A DNA stretch of 40,325 nucleotides from Deltaproteobacteria bacterium (GCA_002709835.1 PAQX01000013.1:1-40325); one strand, 5' to 3'; shown: positions 25,140 through 35,323, counted from the first letter of the stretch. Translations and numbers: made by a program. The notes: generated by a model from the letters alone, not told the origin.

Positions 25140-27596
25140 TCAGTCCCGACGCGAGGGGGCGTCGGGGCCGCTCGCGTGGGCCGGCATGCCCCCCCCCTGG
25201 CTCGCACGGGTCGAGAGGGAGACACGCTTGCGGGGCTGCCAGTCGAGAGGCTCGACGAGGACCTGGTCGAGCACGTCACGCATGTGCTTCACCGGGATGA
25301 ACTCGAGGCGCTTCTTCAGCTCCTTCGGGATCTCGCGCAGGTCGGCGACGTTGCTCTCGGGGATGACGATGGTCTTGATGCCGTTGCGGAGAGCGGCCAT
25401 GGCCTTCTCGCGCACGCCACCGACCGGCAGCACGCGTCCGCGGAGCGTGACCTCCCCCGTCATCGCGACGTCCGCGCGAACCTCGACCCCCGTCGCGAGG
25501 GAGGCGATCGCCGTCGCGATGGCGACGCCAGCGGACGGGCCATCCTTCGGCGTAGCGCCGGCCGGCACGTGGACGTGGACCTGCTGCTTCCCGAACTCGC
25601 GCTCGTCGACGCCGATCTCGGCGAGGATCGAGCGGACGTAGGACAGCGCCGTCTGTCCGCTTTCCTTCATCACGTCCCCGAGCTGACCGGTCAGGAGAAG
25701 CCCTCGGCCGCGAGAGAGATTCGCTTCGAGGGACAGCACTTCGCCGCCCGCTTCCGTCCAGGCGAGGCCGTTCACGAGGCCCACTTCGGCTTCCTCGGAG
25801 GCGTGGTCGCTCCTGTAGGGCGGCGGGCCGAGGAGCTTGTCGAGGCTCTTCGTGTCGATCGTGGCCTTCGACTCGTCGCCCTCGGCGCGCTTGCGGGCGA
25901 CCTTCCGGCAGATCGCCGCAACCTGGCGTTCGAGGTTTCGCACGCCGGCCTCGCAGGTGTACTCGGCGGACAGGCTCGCGATCGCATTCTTCGTGAACGA
26001 GACCTGGTCTTCCGACATGCCGTGCTCGGCGATCTGGCGCGGAATCAGGAAGTGGGTCGTGATCTCGCTCTTCTCTTCCGGCGTGTAGCCGGAGAGCCGG
26101 ATGACTTCCATGCGGTCGCGGAGCGGGGCCGGAATCGGCTCGAGCATGTTCGCGGTCGCGATGAAGAGGACCTTCGAGAGGTCGAAGGGCGTGTTCAGGA
26201 AGTGATCGCTGAAATCCTTGTTCTGCTCGGGGTCGAGAACCTCGAGCAGCGCCGCAGACGGGTCCCCCCGGAAGTCGGCGCCGAGCTTGTCGAGCTCGTC
26301 GAGCATCATGACCGGGTTGCTGGTGCCCGCGGTCTTGAGGCCCTGGATGATGCGACCGGGGAGTGCCCCCACGTAGGTGCGGCGGTGACCGCGGATCTCC
26401 GCCTCGTCGCGCACGCCGCCGAGGGAGACGCGTACGAACTCGCGGCCCATGGCGCGAGCGATCGAGCGACCGAGGCTCGTCTTGCCGACGCCGGGCGGGC
26501 CGGCGAAGCAAAGGACCGGTCCGCGGCTGTCCTCGCGGAGCTTCCTCACGCCGAGAAACTCGAGGATCCGGTCCTTCACAATCGAGAGGTGGGCGTGGTC
26601 CATATCGAGGACCGCGCGGGCGCGATCGAGGTCGAGCTGGTCCGGGGAACAGCGGTCCCACGGAAGCTCGACGACCCAATCGAGGTAGTTGCGGACGACC
26701 TGGGCTTCCGGGCCGTCGGGGTGCATACGCTCGAGGCGGCGAAGCTGACGGACCGCCTCTTCCCGGGTCTCTTCCGGAAGGTTCGCTTCCTCCACCTTGA
26801 GCCGATACTCGTCGAACTCCTCGGAGCGGGGATCGACTTCGCCGAGCTCGTTCTGGATCGCGCGGAGCTGGTCGCGAAGGAACGCTTCTCGGTGGTCGCG
26901 GGAGAACTCGTCCTGGGACTCGGCCGGAGCCTCGGTCTGGTAGCCGGCCTGGAGCGAGGAGACTTCGAGCTCGCGCTTCAGAAGCGCATCGACCTTGCGA
27001 AGCCGCTCGAGGGGGTCCGCGATCTCGAGCACTTCCTGCGCCTCTTCGAGTCGAAGTTGGAGGTTCGAGGCGACCAGGTCGGCGAGACGTCCGGGGTTCT
27101 GGACGTTCGTCGTGATCGAGAGGACCTCCGGCGGGAGGTTCTTGAGGGGCAGCAGCTCCTCGACGCGGGTGCGGACCGCGCGGGTCAGCGCTTCGCCTTC
27201 CACGGTCCAGTCGTCGGCCCCTTCGGCATCGCCTTCGAGCGCGGAGGCGCGCACCCACGTGCTCTCGCGCTGTTCGATGACCGAGTCGATGCGAGCCTTG
27301 CCGAGGCCCTGGACGAGGACCTTCAGGCGCCCGTCCGGCATGCGCATGCTGCGCATGACCATCGCCACGGTGCCGACCTGGTAGAGGTCGTCGGGGTCGG
27401 GATCGACCGTCTCCGGATTGCGCTGGGCAACGAGGAGGACGAGTCGATCACCGTCCATCGCTTCCTCGATCGCAGCGATCGATCGCTCGCGCGCGACGAA
27501 GAGCGGGAGAACCATGTAGGGAAACACCACGAACTCGCGCAGCGCGAGAACGGGGAGCTCCTCGGGGAGTCGATCAGCCGTGAGCCTGCAATCCAT
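25140..27596 (-). CDS. lon: ATP-dependent Lon protease
   Basis: An 818-residue LonA-type AAA+ serine protease that degrades misfolded and regulatory proteins in the cytoplasm. The N-terminal substrate-binding domain starts ELPVLALREFVVFPYMVLP. Walker A is GPPGVGKTS (366-374), and Walker B is VMMLDELDK (429-437). The protease domain has the catalytic dyad Ser688 in PKDGPSAGVA and Lys731 in GGVREKAMAAL. Start at ATG 27596 (MDCRLTADRLPEELP) places the family N-terminus correctly; the frame runs upstream into the noncoding gap. A charged tail rich in Arg and Ser extends past the usual end. No typical sigma-32 promoter is evident upstream. It is the first gene of a minus-strand run continuing with the small ORF, thiL and the chemosensory genes. 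Confidence 0.96.
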   Translation of the reverse strand: MDCRLTADRLPEELPVLALREFVVFPYMVLPLFVARERSIAAIEEAMDGDRLVLLVAQRNPETVDPDPDDLYQVGTVAMVMRSMRMPDGRLKVLVQGLGKARIDSVIEQRESTWVRASALEGDAEGADDWTVEGEALTRAVRTRVEELLPLKNLPPEVLSITTNVQNPGRLADLVASNLQLRLEEAQEVLEIADPLERLRKVDALLKRELEVSSLQAGYQTEAPAESQDEFSRDHREAFLRDQLRAIQNELGEVDPRSEEFDEYRLKVEEANLPEETREEAVRQLRRLERMHPDGPEAQVVRNYLDWVVELPWDRCSPDQLDLDRARAVLDMDHAHLSIVKDRILEFLGVRKLREDSRGPVLCFAGPPGVGKTSLGRSIARAMGREFVRVSLGGVRDEAEIRGHRRTYVGALPGRIIQGLKTAGTSNPVMMLDELDKLGADFRGDPSAALLEVLDPEQNKDFSDHFLNTPFDLSKVLFIATANMLEPIPAPLRDRMEVIRLSGYTPEEKSEITTHFLIPRQIAEHGMSEDQVSFTKNAIASLSAEYTCEAGVRNLERQVAAICRKVARKRAEGDESKATIDTKSLDKLLGPPPYRSDHASEEAEVGLVNGLAWTEAGGEVLSLEANLSRGRGLLLTGQLGDVMKESGQTALSYVRSILAEIGVDEREFGKQQVHVHVPAGATPKDGPSAGVAIATAIASLATGVEVRADVAMTGEVTLRGRVLPVGGVREKAMAALRNGIKTIVIPESNVADLREIPKELKKRLEFIPVKHMRDVLDQVLVEPLDWQPRKRVSLSTRASQGGGMPAHASGPDAPSRRD

Positions 27597-27774
27597 AGGA
27601 TCATCAACGGTCGGCCCGCGCCTAACTTGAGAGAACTGAGGCCTCGGCTCGTTTTGAGTTGAAAACCCTGGAAACCGGCAGCAGACCGGCAATTCCCATA
27701 CGGGCGGGAGAGTCTGATCGGGGGGGACGCTCGTCGGGCGACACGCCTCTCCCGGGGATGCGCAAGAACCCGCG

Positions 27775-29958
27775 TCAATCCAGCGGACGGAAACGGCGAC
27801 CCGAAACCTGGAGCAGGAAGGGGCGACGCCGTGCGTTCCCATTGGGATGCATCGTCAAAACGCCCGTGGCCCCCGGAAAGGCCCGGGTGTCGAGCAGCCC
27901 TTCCCGAACCCCGTCTCGATCCTCGCGTCCCGCGGAAAGTTGGACGAGCACCAGGTTCGTCGCATCGAAGGCTTCCGCGGCGTACATGTCGGGCTCCCGG
28001 GCGAAGGTCTTCCGATAACCCTCGACGAATTCCGCCACGAAGGGCAGATCGCTTTCGGGGTAGAAGGGCGAGCTGATCACCGCACCCGCCACGTGCCGCC
28101 GTCCGACCCGGAGCAGCTCGTCGTCGAGCCAGTCCGAAGGCCCCAGCAGGCCGACGTCGCCGATCTCGTGGAAGGCGAGCCCCGGGGCGATGAGCGCAAT
28201 CGTTTCGGCTGCGTCGGGCACGAAGAGCACGTCGAAGTCGATGATCGGGGGGAGCGGGTCGCCCTCCGGGCCGAGCACTTCGTAGGCGGCCGCGCGCAGG
28301 AGCGCCTGTTCCTCGGGCTCGAGGCGTCGGGACGCTCGGAGGAGGCCGGAACGCTCTTCGAGGGCCCGGCGCTCCAGCGACGAGAGGAAGCGGTACCCGA
28401 TCATGTTCCGGATCGCGCTGGCGAAGTCGACGGCTTCCGGGTCGTAGCTCGACGCGGCGACCATCTTGCCACCCCGGGCCGTGACCGCTTCCCAGTAGAG
28501 CTTTCGCATGCCGCGGCCGTACCGGGTTCGGGGATAGAGCACGGCGAAGCGTTCGGCTTCGAGTGAGTCGAATGCGTGGTCGACCAGAACGGCGACTTCG
28601 TCCTTGGGCGTCGTCCGGGTCCGAAACGCGTTCGCGCGCTCCTCGGGCAGATCCTCCCGGGTCGACAGCGCGACCAGGGGAACGCCCTCCTCTTCCGCTG
28701 CAGCCGCAGCGGCCAGGCTCTCCTGGGAGAAGATCGGACCCAGGATCGCGACGAGGGACGGGTCCTGCGCGAGCTCGCGCACCGCTGCGGCGGCCTTCCC
28801 CGGGTCGCCCTCGCTGTCCCGAACGACGAGCTTGATGTCACTGCGGCGGACGGGCGCGTCGCGAGATGGGAGAGCCTGCTCAACGGATTCGCGGGGGGAC
28901 CCCGGCAGGACCGCCTCGGTGTCGCTCTCCGCCTTGGGATCGGTGAAGAGGTCGGCCGCCAGCAGGATGCCGCGCAGACTCTCCTGGCCGTAGTCCACGA
29001 AGTCGCCCGAGAGCGGGAGCACCACGCCGATCGTGCCCCTCGCGTCCTCGGTCCGCGGCATCGGTCGTCCGACGAGCTCGCGGAGCGGAGGCAGCGCGGC
29101 CTCGGCCTGAGCGACCTCGACCAAGCGAACGAGGCGCTCCTGGAGAACCCGCAGCTCCGCCTCTTCGAGCTCACCGCGAACCAGATCAGCGGTCCGACGC
29201 AGCCGTCGTTCGGCCAGATCCAGCTGCCCCGCATCGAGCGCGCGTCGCGATAGCTCGAGCGCCATCGCCCCGGCCGGGGGGCGGCCACGCAGCGAGCCCA
29301 GCATCTCTTCGAGCTCCGGCGTCGCCGCGCGGCGCGTGAGTGTGTCGAGCTCGGCGTCGACCGAGCCGAGCCTGGAGCGCAGACGCCATGCCGAGGCCGG
29401 GTCGGTCCCCTCGCGGCTGGCTTCGACCAGCCGTGCGCGCAACGCGGTCAGCGCTTCGAGACGTTCGAGGGGCGTGCGCGCGAGCGTGGCCTTCAATCGA
29501 AGCGCGGCCCGCTGATCCGTCCGAGAAAGACGCTCGAGGTCGAGGGGCTCGAGCAGCGAGCGCGCCGCCACACGCTTGTCCCGTCCGTACTCGAGCTGCG
29601 CGAGGCGCAGGCGGGCGGACGCGGCGCGATCACCGCGGGGATGGTTCGCGAGGATCTGCCCGAGGTAGCGCCGGCCGGCCTCCTCGCGCCCGGCCGCGAA
29701 GGCAAGCTGGGAGAGCTGTTCGAGGGCGTCGTCCGCCAGCAGACTCCGGGGGTAGAGGTCGAGGAAGCCTTCGAGGGAAGCGATCGCGCCGCGGGTGTCC
29801 GCGGGGAGCCTACCCATCGCGGCGTCGTAGGCCGCCCGCTGCTCCCGAGGAACCTGCGGCTCGCCAGACCCGAACCCAGCACAACCCGCCTGCCCGAGCG
29901 CGAGCCCGATCAACGACAGAAGAACGAGCCACGATTGCGCGCCGATCCGGTTCGCCAT
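27775..29958 (-). CDS. LpoA-like penicillin-binding-protein activator lipoprotein
   Basis: A 727-residue predicted lipoprotein. A signal peptide (LVLLSLIGLALG) ends at a lipobox QAGC with Cys26, whose -3 position is Gln rather than Leu. The N-terminal 300 residues are helical and TPR-like (for example residues 65-150 with repeated LAxxxLxxY patterns). From GTIGVVLPLSGDFVDYGQESLRG onward there is a type I periplasmic binding fold, with VAILGPIFSQESLAAAAAA, RFAVLYPRTRYGRGM and YAAEAFDATNLVLVQLS. This domain order matches LpoA, the outer-membrane activator of PBP1A, and other ABC-substrate-binding-like lipoproteins. An unusual 40-residue polar insertion (FTDPKAESDTEAV to APVRRSD) sits after the first strand-helix unit. 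A role in peptidoglycan synthesis is inferred from the family. It lies downstream of the dnaJ gene on the same strand. Confidence 0.8.
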   Translation of the reverse strand: MANRIGAQSWLVLLSLIGLALGQAGCAGFGSGEPQVPREQRAAYDAAMGRLPADTRGAIASLEGFLDLYPRSLLADDALEQLSQLAFAAGREEAGRRYLGQILANHPRGDRAASARLRLAQLEYGRDKRVAARSLLEPLDLERLSRTDQRAALRLKATLARTPLERLEALTALRARLVEASREGTDPASAWRLRSRLGSVDAELDTLTRRAATPELEEMLGSLRGRPPAGAMALELSRRALDAGQLDLAERRLRRTADLVRGELEEAELRVLQERLVRLVEVAQAEAALPPLRELVGRPMPRTEDARGTIGVVLPLSGDFVDYGQESLRGILLAADLFTDPKAESDTEAVLPGSPRESVEQALPSRDAPVRRSDIKLVVRDSEGDPGKAAAAVRELAQDPSLVAILGPIFSQESLAAAAAAEEEGVPLVALSTREDLPEERANAFRTRTTPKDEVAVLVDHAFDSLEAERFAVLYPRTRYGRGMRKLYWEAVTARGGKMVAASSYDPEAVDFASAIRNMIGYRFLSSLERRALEERSGLLRASRRLEPEEQALLRAAAYEVLGPEGDPLPPIIDFDVLFVPDAAETIALIAPGLAFHEIGDVGLLGPSDWLDDELLRVGRRHVAGAVISSPFYPESDLPFVAEFVEGYRKTFAREPDMYAAEAFDATNLVLVQLSAGREDRDGVREGLLDTRAFPGATGVLTMHPNGNARRRPFLLQVSGRRFRPLD

Positions 29959-30095
29959 ACCCCCCTCGATCCGGCTCCAGCCGGCCCCCCCAGTCTACTC
30001 CGGCCGGGGCGATTCGGGCACCGGGCAGCGGACTCGCGTTCCGCCTCCGTCGGCCCCACCAACCCGCGTGCAGAAAACGCCGCGATCGGGGTCGA

Positions 30096-30113
30096 TCCGG
30101 CGAAGGCGCCGGA
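30096..30113 (-). terminator. Candidate terminator hairpin downstream of dnaJ
   Basis: A perfect 7-bp stem (TCCGGCG/CGCCGGA) with a four-base loop, 38 nt past the dnaJ stop on the minus strand. No T run follows directly, but TTTT occurs about 27 nt further on. It could end the heat-shock transcript, be an mRNA stabiliser, or be incidental in this GC-rich spacer. Confidence 0.35.
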
Positions 30114-30150
30114 GCGGTTCGAGGCGAACTCGTCGGAGCGCCTCGAGCGC

Positions 30151-31302
30151 TCAGAAAAAGTCCCGGATCTTGTCCATGAAGCCCTTCGTCGCCGGGCTCA
30201 CGTCCGTTCCGCTCTGCTCCGCGAACTCCTCGAGAAGCTCGCGCTGACGAGCGTTCAGCTTGGTCGGGACCTCGACGAAGACGCGCACGTAGAGGTCGCC
30301 CCGCATCTTCTTCAACTGCTCGGGATCGAGCCGGGGCTGGAGCGGCGGGAGGCCCTTGCCTCGGAGCCGGAGGACGCGGCCCGACTGGGTGCCTTCCGGA
30401 ATCTGGAGCGAAACCCTGCCATCGAGGGTCGGGACTTCGACCTCGGCGCCGAGCGCGGCCTGGACGAAGGGAACCGGCACTTCGAGGTGGAGGTCGGTGC
30501 CGTCGCGTTCGAAGAGCGGGTGATCTCGCAAGACCATCACGACGTAGAGATCACCGGGTTCGCCCCCAGCCACGCCGGCCTCGCCCTCGCCGGAGACCCG
30601 CAATCGCGCGCCATCCTCGACGCCCGGCGGGACCTTCACCTGGATCGTGGTCTGTCCTTCGGTCCGGCCGGAGCCACGACAGCTCGTGCACGGGTTCGAG
30701 ATCACCTCGCCTGCGCCGCCGCAGGCGTCACAGGGACGATTCACACGGAAGAAGCCCTGCTGGAACATCAGCTGGCCCGTGCCCTCGCAGCGCCCGCAGC
30801 GCGCGGGCTTCGAGCCCTCCGCGGCACCGGAGCCTCTGCAGGGCTCGCACCTCTTCATTTTGGGGATCTTGAGGTTCGGCTCGCAGCCGTCGAGGACGTC
30901 GTCGAGGGTGATCTCGAGGTTGTAACGGAGGTCGGCGCCGCGCTGGCCACGACCGCGCCGGCTGCCCCCGCGTCCGCCGCCGCCCCCACCGAAGATGTCA
31001 CCGAAGAGGTCGTTGAAGAGGTCGCCGAAGTTGCCGAAGTCCTCGAATCCGGCGCCTGGATGACCGCCGCCGGGGCCGCCGACCCCGGCGTGTCCGAACT
31101 GGTCGTAGCGTGCCTTCTTCTCCGAGTCGGAGAGCACGGCGTACGCCTCGGATACTTCCTTGAAGCGCTCCTCCGCCTCGGGGTCGTCCGGATTGCGGTC
31201 CGGATGACTTTCCATCGCGAGCTTGCGGTACGCCTTCTTGAGGTCCGACTCGGATACGCCTCGGTCGACCCCGAGTACCTCGTAGTAGTCCCGCTTGCTC
31301 AC
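30151..31302 (-). CDS. dnaJ: Chaperone protein DnaJ
   Basis: A 383-residue type I DnaJ, the Hsp40 partner that delivers substrates to DnaK and stimulates its ATPase. The J domain carries HPD at residues 33-35. A Gly/Phe-rich stretch with [21 protein letters not shown] follows. Four zinc-binding repeats are complete: [24 protein letters not shown] and CTSCRGSG. The C-terminal substrate-binding domains end in KIRDFF. GTG 31302 ([11 protein letters not shown]) is chosen because GGAGAGGGAAGG lies just upstream and the DnaJ N-terminus begins there; the frame extends to 31329 otherwise. It follows dnaK by 137 bp. Confidence 0.96.
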   Translation of the reverse strand: MSKRDYYEVLGVDRGVSESDLKKAYRKLAMESHPDRNPDDPEAEERFKEVSEAYAVLSDSEKKARYDQFGHAGVGGPGGGHPGAGFEDFGNFGDLFNDLFGDIFGGGGGGRGGSRRGRGQRGADLRYNLEITLDDVLDGCEPNLKIPKMKRCEPCRGSGAAEGSKPARCGRCEGTGQLMFQQGFFRVNRPCDACGGAGEVISNPCTSCRGSGRTEGQTTIQVKVPPGVEDGARLRVSGEGEAGVAGGEPGDLYVVMVLRDHPLFERDGTDLHLEVPVPFVQAALGAEVEVPTLDGRVSLQIPEGTQSGRVLRLRGKGLPPLQPRLDPEQLKKMRGDLYVRVFVEVPTKLNARQRELLEEFAEQSGTDVSPATKGFMDKIRDFF

Positions 31303-31439
31303 CTGCCTTCCCTCTCCGTCCAGGGGCACCGGTCAGGCGCCCCGAGTCGACCCGGCATCCCCTCGGGACGACCGATCGCGAACTGCGGAAGGCTCGTCAC
31401 GCCCGGCCCGGTGTCAACCCGGCTGGGCCCGCCGAGGCG

Positions 31440-33287
31440 CTATTCCTGGCTGCCGGCGTCGGTCTCGTCGACGTCCATGCCGCTGAGGGCCGCGTAGAGC
31501 TTCTCGGTGAGGCCGTAGGAGAGTCGCGAGAGCTCCTCGATGGCCGCTTCGAGGGCGCCGGGATCCTCTCCGGAGACGAGGACCTCGGTCTTCTCGATCT
31601 GGGCCCGGAGGCCGGAGGCATCCGTCTCGTCGACGTCCTCGGCGAACTCCTCGAGGGTCTTCGCCGCGGAATACATCAGCCCATCGGCCTTGTTTCGCAG
31701 GTCGATCAGCGACCGGAGTGCCCGGTCGGCGACCGCGTTGCCCTTGGCCTCTTCGACGAGGCGCTCGACCTCCTCTTCGCTCAGACCGGAGGAAGCGGTG
31801 ACCTCGATGCCCTGGCTCTGGCCCGTACCGAGGTCCTTGGCGGACACGTTCACGACGCCATCGGTGTCGATCGCGAAAGTCACTTCGATCTGCGGGACCC
31901 CCCGCGGCGCGGGAGGGATGCCGACGAGCTCGAAGCGCCCGAGGGTCATGTTGTCGTCGGCCATCTCGCGCTCGCCCTGCAGAACGTGGATACGGACCAC
32001 GTCCTGGTGGTCTTCCGTCGTCGAGAAGACCTGGCTCTTGGTCGTCGGGATCGTGGTGTTCTTCTCGAGGATCTTCGTGAAGACGCCACCCTGGGTTTCG
32101 ACACCGAGGGAGAGCGGGGTCACGTCGAGGAGCAGAACCTCGTCGACCTCGCCGGTGAGCACGCCGCCCTGGATCGCCGCACCTGCGGCCACGACCTCCT
32201 CCGGGTTGACGCCCTTCATCGGGGGTGTGCCGAAGATCTCCTCGACCTTCTGCTGAACGAGGGGCATGCGCGTCATGCCGCCGACGAGCACGACTTCGTC
32301 GATCTCGCTGGCGGAGAGGCCGGCGTCTTCGAGGGCCGTCCGGCAGGGCGCCTCGAGGCGCTCGACCATCTCGGACACGCGGGCCTCGAGCTCGTCCCGC
32401 GTCATCGAGTGGACCAGATGCTTCGGCCCGTCGTCGTCCGCACAGATGAACGGAAGGTTGATATCGGTTTCGGTCGTGCTCGAGAGCTCGTGCTTGGCCT
32501 TCTCCGCGGCTTCCTTGAGACGCTGGAGCGCCATGGGATCCTGGCGGAGGTCGACTCCGTTCTCATCCTGAAAGTGCTGGGCCAGCGCGTCGACGAGGAC
32601 GTTGTCGAAGTCCTCCCCGCCGAGGAACGTGTCGCCGTTCGTCGACAGGACCTGGAAGACGCCGTCTCCGAGCTCGAGGATCGAGACATCGAAGGTGCCG
32701 CCACCGAGATCGAAGACCGCGATCTTCTGATCTTCGTCCTGGTCGATGCCGTAGGAGAGGGCTGCCGCGGTCGGCTCGTTGATAATCCGCAGAACTTCGA
32801 GCCCCGCGATCCTCCCGGCTTCCTTGGTCGCCTGGCGCTGGGCATCGTTGAAGTAGGCGGGGACGGTGATCACCGCCTGCTCGACCGGCTCACCGAGAAA
32901 CTCGGCGGCGGTCTCCTTCATGCGCGCGAGGAGCATCGCGCTGATTTCCTGGGGCGAGCAGGCCTTGCCGTCGAGCTCGACCCACGCGTCGCCGTTCTCG
33001 GCGCCGATGATCTCGAAGGGGGCGATCCCACCGAAAGACGCGACCTCTTCGGCTTCGAACTTCCGACCGATCAGGCGCTTCACCGCGTAGATCGTGCGGT
33101 CGGGGTTCGTGACGGCCTGGCGCTTCGCGAGCTGGCCGATGAGCTTCTCGCCGCTCTCGATGAACGCGACCATCGACGGGGTCGTGCGGGCGCCCTCGGC
33201 GTTGGCGATGACCTCCGGCTGGCCTCCCTGCATCACCGAAACGCAACTATTCGTCGTGCCGAGATCGATCCCGATGACCTTGCCCAT
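31440..33287 (-). CDS. dnaK: Chaperone protein DnaK (Hsp70)
   Basis: A 615-residue Hsp70 that folds and protects proteins through ATP-driven cycles with DnaJ and GrpE. The N-terminal ATPase domain starts [17 protein letters not shown] and contains [18 protein letters not shown] and [14 protein letters not shown]. The linker and substrate-binding domain include [14 protein letters not shown] and [13 protein letters not shown]. The C-terminal lid ends with an acidic tail [13 protein letters not shown] instead of the EEVD seen in eukaryotes. ATG 33287 is preceded by GAGGGG; the frame continues upstream without support. It lies 56 bp after grpE, and a strong hairpin sits in that gap. Confidence 0.97.
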   Translation of the reverse strand: MGKVIGIDLGTTNSCVSVMQGGQPEVIANAEGARTTPSMVAFIESGEKLIGQLAKRQAVTNPDRTIYAVKRLIGRKFEAEEVASFGGIAPFEIIGAENGDAWVELDGKACSPQEISAMLLARMKETAAEFLGEPVEQAVITVPAYFNDAQRQATKEAGRIAGLEVLRIINEPTAAALSYGIDQDEDQKIAVFDLGGGTFDVSILELGDGVFQVLSTNGDTFLGGEDFDNVLVDALAQHFQDENGVDLRQDPMALQRLKEAAEKAKHELSSTTETDINLPFICADDDGPKHLVHSMTRDELEARVSEMVERLEAPCRTALEDAGLSASEIDEVVLVGGMTRMPLVQQKVEEIFGTPPMKGVNPEEVVAAGAAIQGGVLTGEVDEVLLLDVTPLSLGVETQGGVFTKILEKNTTIPTTKSQVFSTTEDHQDVVRIHVLQGEREMADDNMTLGRFELVGIPPAPRGVPQIEVTFAIDTDGVVNVSAKDLGTGQSQGIEVTASSGLSEEEVERLVEEAKGNAVADRALRSLIDLRNKADGLMYSAAKTLEEFAEDVDETDASGLRAQIEKTEVLVSGEDPGALEAAIEELSRLSYGLTEKLYAALSGMDVDETDAGSQE

Positions 33288-33303
33288 GGTTCGCCCCTCG
33301 CTC

Positions 33304-33321
33304 GCGTTCCGCCCGGAACGC
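33304..33321 (-). promoter_or_regulatory. Perfect inverted repeat between grpE and dnaK
   Basis: Seven base pairs (GCGTTCC/GGAACGC) around a four-base GC loop, ending 17 bp before the dnaK start on the coding strand. It is the only strong hairpin in this 56-bp gap. It could be an mRNA processing or attenuation element that lets dnaK be made in excess over grpE, or an operator. No known HrcA operator consensus is present in it. Confidence 0.4.
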
Positions 33322-33343
33322 ACGACGGGGTCGCACCTTCCGG

Positions 33344-34075
33344 CTAATCCTGGGTCGGGGTCCCGCCCGCGGCCGCCGCTTCCTCTGCGGTCGGTTCGCG
33401 AGAGACGATGACGCGCGACGGGCGAATCATCCGGTCGTGGATCACGTACCCCTTCTGCAGCACCTGCAGCACGGTGTTCGGCGGGACTTCCCCGTTCGGG
33501 ATCTGCCCCATCGCTTCATGCACCGCCGGATCGAAGACAGCTCCTTCGGCCTGGATCTCCTGGACCGCGTGCTTCGCCAGCTCCCCGAGGATCTCCCGGT
33601 AGACCAGCTCCACGCCGTCGAGGATTCCCTTGACTTCCGCCCCGGCGTTCTGTGCCCCGTGCTCGAGGGCTCGCTCCAAATTATCGACCGCCGACAAAAG
33701 ATCCTTGACGAGATTCTGGTGGCCGAATTTGAAGCTCTCCTGCTTCTCCTTGAGGCTCCGGCGACGGAAATTCTCGAATTCCGCCTGCAGCCGAAGCTGC
33801 GCGTCGTCCTTCTCGGCCAGCTCGGCGAGCTTCTCCTCGTGCAGCCCCTTCAGGTCCTGCAGCTCCCGAGAGAGCAGCTCGATCGTCATCTTGTCTGCGG
33901 AAGGGGCGCCCTCACCATCGGCGGAGGCCTTCTCTTCGGCCTCGCGCTTCTCGCTCGACGCGATCGCCTCCTCGAGGGCGGCTTCCAATTCGTCGCTCGC
34001 GACGATCTTGGGCCCGCCATCTTCGGCGTTCTCGGGATCGTGCTGGCTGCTGTCACTCATTGCGGAATCGTCCAT
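33344..34075 (-). CDS. grpE: Nucleotide exchange factor GrpE
   Basis: A 243-residue GrpE, which releases ADP from DnaK. An acidic, Glu/Ala-rich N-terminal region leads into the long dimeric coiled coil ([23 protein letters not shown] and [18 protein letters not shown]). The C-terminal beta domain reads [39 protein letters not shown], the GrpE signature. The start is uncertain among ATG 34075, ATG 34060 (MSDSSQ) and GTG 34096. It follows hrcA after about 130 bp and precedes dnaK by 56 bp. The tail after the signature ([17 protein letters not shown]) is low complexity. Confidence 0.95.
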   Translation of the reverse strand: MDDSAMSDSSQHDPENAEDGGPKIVASDELEAALEEAIASSEKREAEEKASADGEGAPSADKMTIELLSRELQDLKGLHEEKLAELAEKDDAQLRLQAEFENFRRRSLKEKQESFKFGHQNLVKDLLSAVDNLERALEHGAQNAGAEVKGILDGVELVYREILGELAKHAVQEIQAEGAVFDPAVHEAMGQIPNGEVPPNTVLQVLQKGYVIHDRMIRPSRVIVSREPTAEEAAAAGGTPTQD

Positions 34076-34151
34076 GTCGCCGGGCCGATCGACCACCCGG
34101 GGGAGCAGGTTGAGCGGCCTCCGTCACACCGGGACGGACGCCTCTCGCTCG

Positions 34152-34168
34152 GGGCGCGGTGAGCGCCC
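34152..34168 (-). terminator. Hairpin between hrcA and grpE
   Basis: A 6-bp stem GGGCGC/GCGCCC with a 5-base loop in the 128-bp hrcA-grpE gap. No T run follows. It could attenuate read-through from hrcA into grpE or be incidental. No CIRCE inverted repeat is seen nearby. Confidence 0.3.
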
Positions 34169-34203
34169 TCGCAGGGCTGCCGTGTTCTAGTCACGGTCGG
34201 GCG

Positions 34204-35316
34204 TCAGGCAAGCAGCTTGCGCGTCACCGCCTCGGAAAAGTACCCGACCAGCGGAATCACCCGGCTGTAATCCATGCGCTGTGGCCCGATCACACCAAGC
34301 ATTCCGAGCGGCGCCGCCTCGTCCGAAGCGCCGCCCTCGCCGCCATAGGGCACCGCGAGGAGCGCGCAGTCCCGAAGCGAGGGTTCGCCCAGCTCAGCGC
34401 CGAGGGACATCGCGAGCCCGACCCGCTGCTCGCCCGCATCCGCCTCGGCGATCTGTTCGAGCAGCGCGAGCAAGCGCTCGTTGGTCTCGAGGGTCGCGAA
34501 GAGGCCGCGGATCCGCTCCGGATCGGAGAATTCGGGCTGATCCAGCAGTGCCAGGCGGGTCGCGATGACGAGATCGTCGGCCCCGCCGCCCCCCTCGGTC
34601 GCGCAGGCCGCCAGCCCGACGTGCCACGCGCGTCGCAGGAAGGCGTCGGCCTCGCCGCGCAGGCACTCGCGCTCCGATTCGAGTAGCCGGCGCAGGCCAA
34701 CGAGGGTCCGCCCTTCGATGCGCTCGGCGAGGTGGTCGCGCACGCGCTCGAGTTCCCGAGCGGAGACCGGCATCTCGTCGTCGATCACTCGCTCGACCAC
34801 GATGCCGTTCTCAGCCACGAGCACGGCCAGGATCCGACCCGCCGCCACCGGCACGAGATGGATCGTTCTCAGTCGCAGTCGCTCGACCCGCGGCGCAAGC
34901 ACGAAGCCCAGCTGCCGGGTGTGTTCGGAAAGGAGATGCGAGGCCTGCCTCGGCGCTTGGCCCGGTTCGACCGCATCGAAGGCGCGATCCAGCAACCGCT
35001 GATGATGGGGACCGAGGAAGCCGATCTCGAGCAGCTCATCGACGAAGACCCGCAGCCCCATCGCCGTCGGCACGCGGCCGGCCGACGCATGGGCCTTCGC
35101 GATCAAGCCGCGCTCGTGGAGTTCGGAGAGCGTGTTCCGGATCGAAGCGGGCGAGAGCGGCGCGGGCATCAGTTGGGAGAGGGTCGCCGACGCGACCGGC
35201 CCCGCCTGACCGACGTAGGCCGCGACCAGGGCGCGCAACACCCTCGCCTGTCGCTCGGTCAGCTCGACCGGCTCGGACACCCCGTGGATCCGCGGTTTCT
35301 GGGAGGTCTGCGGCAT
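34204..35316 (-). CDS. hrcA: Heat-inducible transcription repressor HrcA
   Basis: A 370-residue HrcA, which represses class I heat-shock genes by binding CIRCE operators and depends on GroEL for activity. An N-terminal winged helix is visible (LTERQARVLRALVAAYVGQ, PLSPASIRNTLSELHERGLI, HASAGRVPTAMGLRVFVDELL), followed by the GAF-like dimerisation domain and the C-terminal GVIGPQRMDYSRVIPLVGYFSEAVTRKL, the family signature. ATG 35316 lies exactly 7 nt after a -10-like TATCCC, so the message may be leaderless. It is 61 bp after the hemW stop and about 130 bp before grpE. No CIRCE is recognisable upstream of hrcA or grpE. Confidence 0.95.
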   Translation of the reverse strand: MPQTSQKPRIHGVSEPVELTERQARVLRALVAAYVGQAGPVASATLSQLMPAPLSPASIRNTLSELHERGLIAKAHASAGRVPTAMGLRVFVDELLEIGFLGPHHQRLLDRAFDAVEPGQAPRQASHLLSEHTRQLGFVLAPRVERLRLRTIHLVPVAAGRILAVLVAENGIVVERVIDDEMPVSARELERVRDHLAERIEGRTLVGLRRLLESERECLRGEADAFLRRAWHVGLAACATEGGGGADDLVIATRLALLDQPEFSDPERIRGLFATLETNERLLALLEQIAEADAGEQRVGLAMSLGAELGEPSLRDCALLAVPYGGEGGASDEAAPLGMLGVIGPQRMDYSRVIPLVGYFSEAVTRKLLA

Positions 35317-35323
35317 CGAGCAA

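Noticed and set aside
22697..25300. 867-residue plus-strand open frame opposite mcp and thiL
   Set aside because: Antisense to two clear genes, low-complexity composition and no recognisable domain.
24879..27662. 927-residue plus-strand open frame opposite lon
   Set aside because: Antisense shadow of lon; composition is biased and no motif is seen.
27708..27752. GGGAGAG/CTCTCCC inverted repeat between the lipoprotein gene and lon
   Set aside because: Only a 7-bp stem with a loop above 30 bases; too weak to call a terminator.
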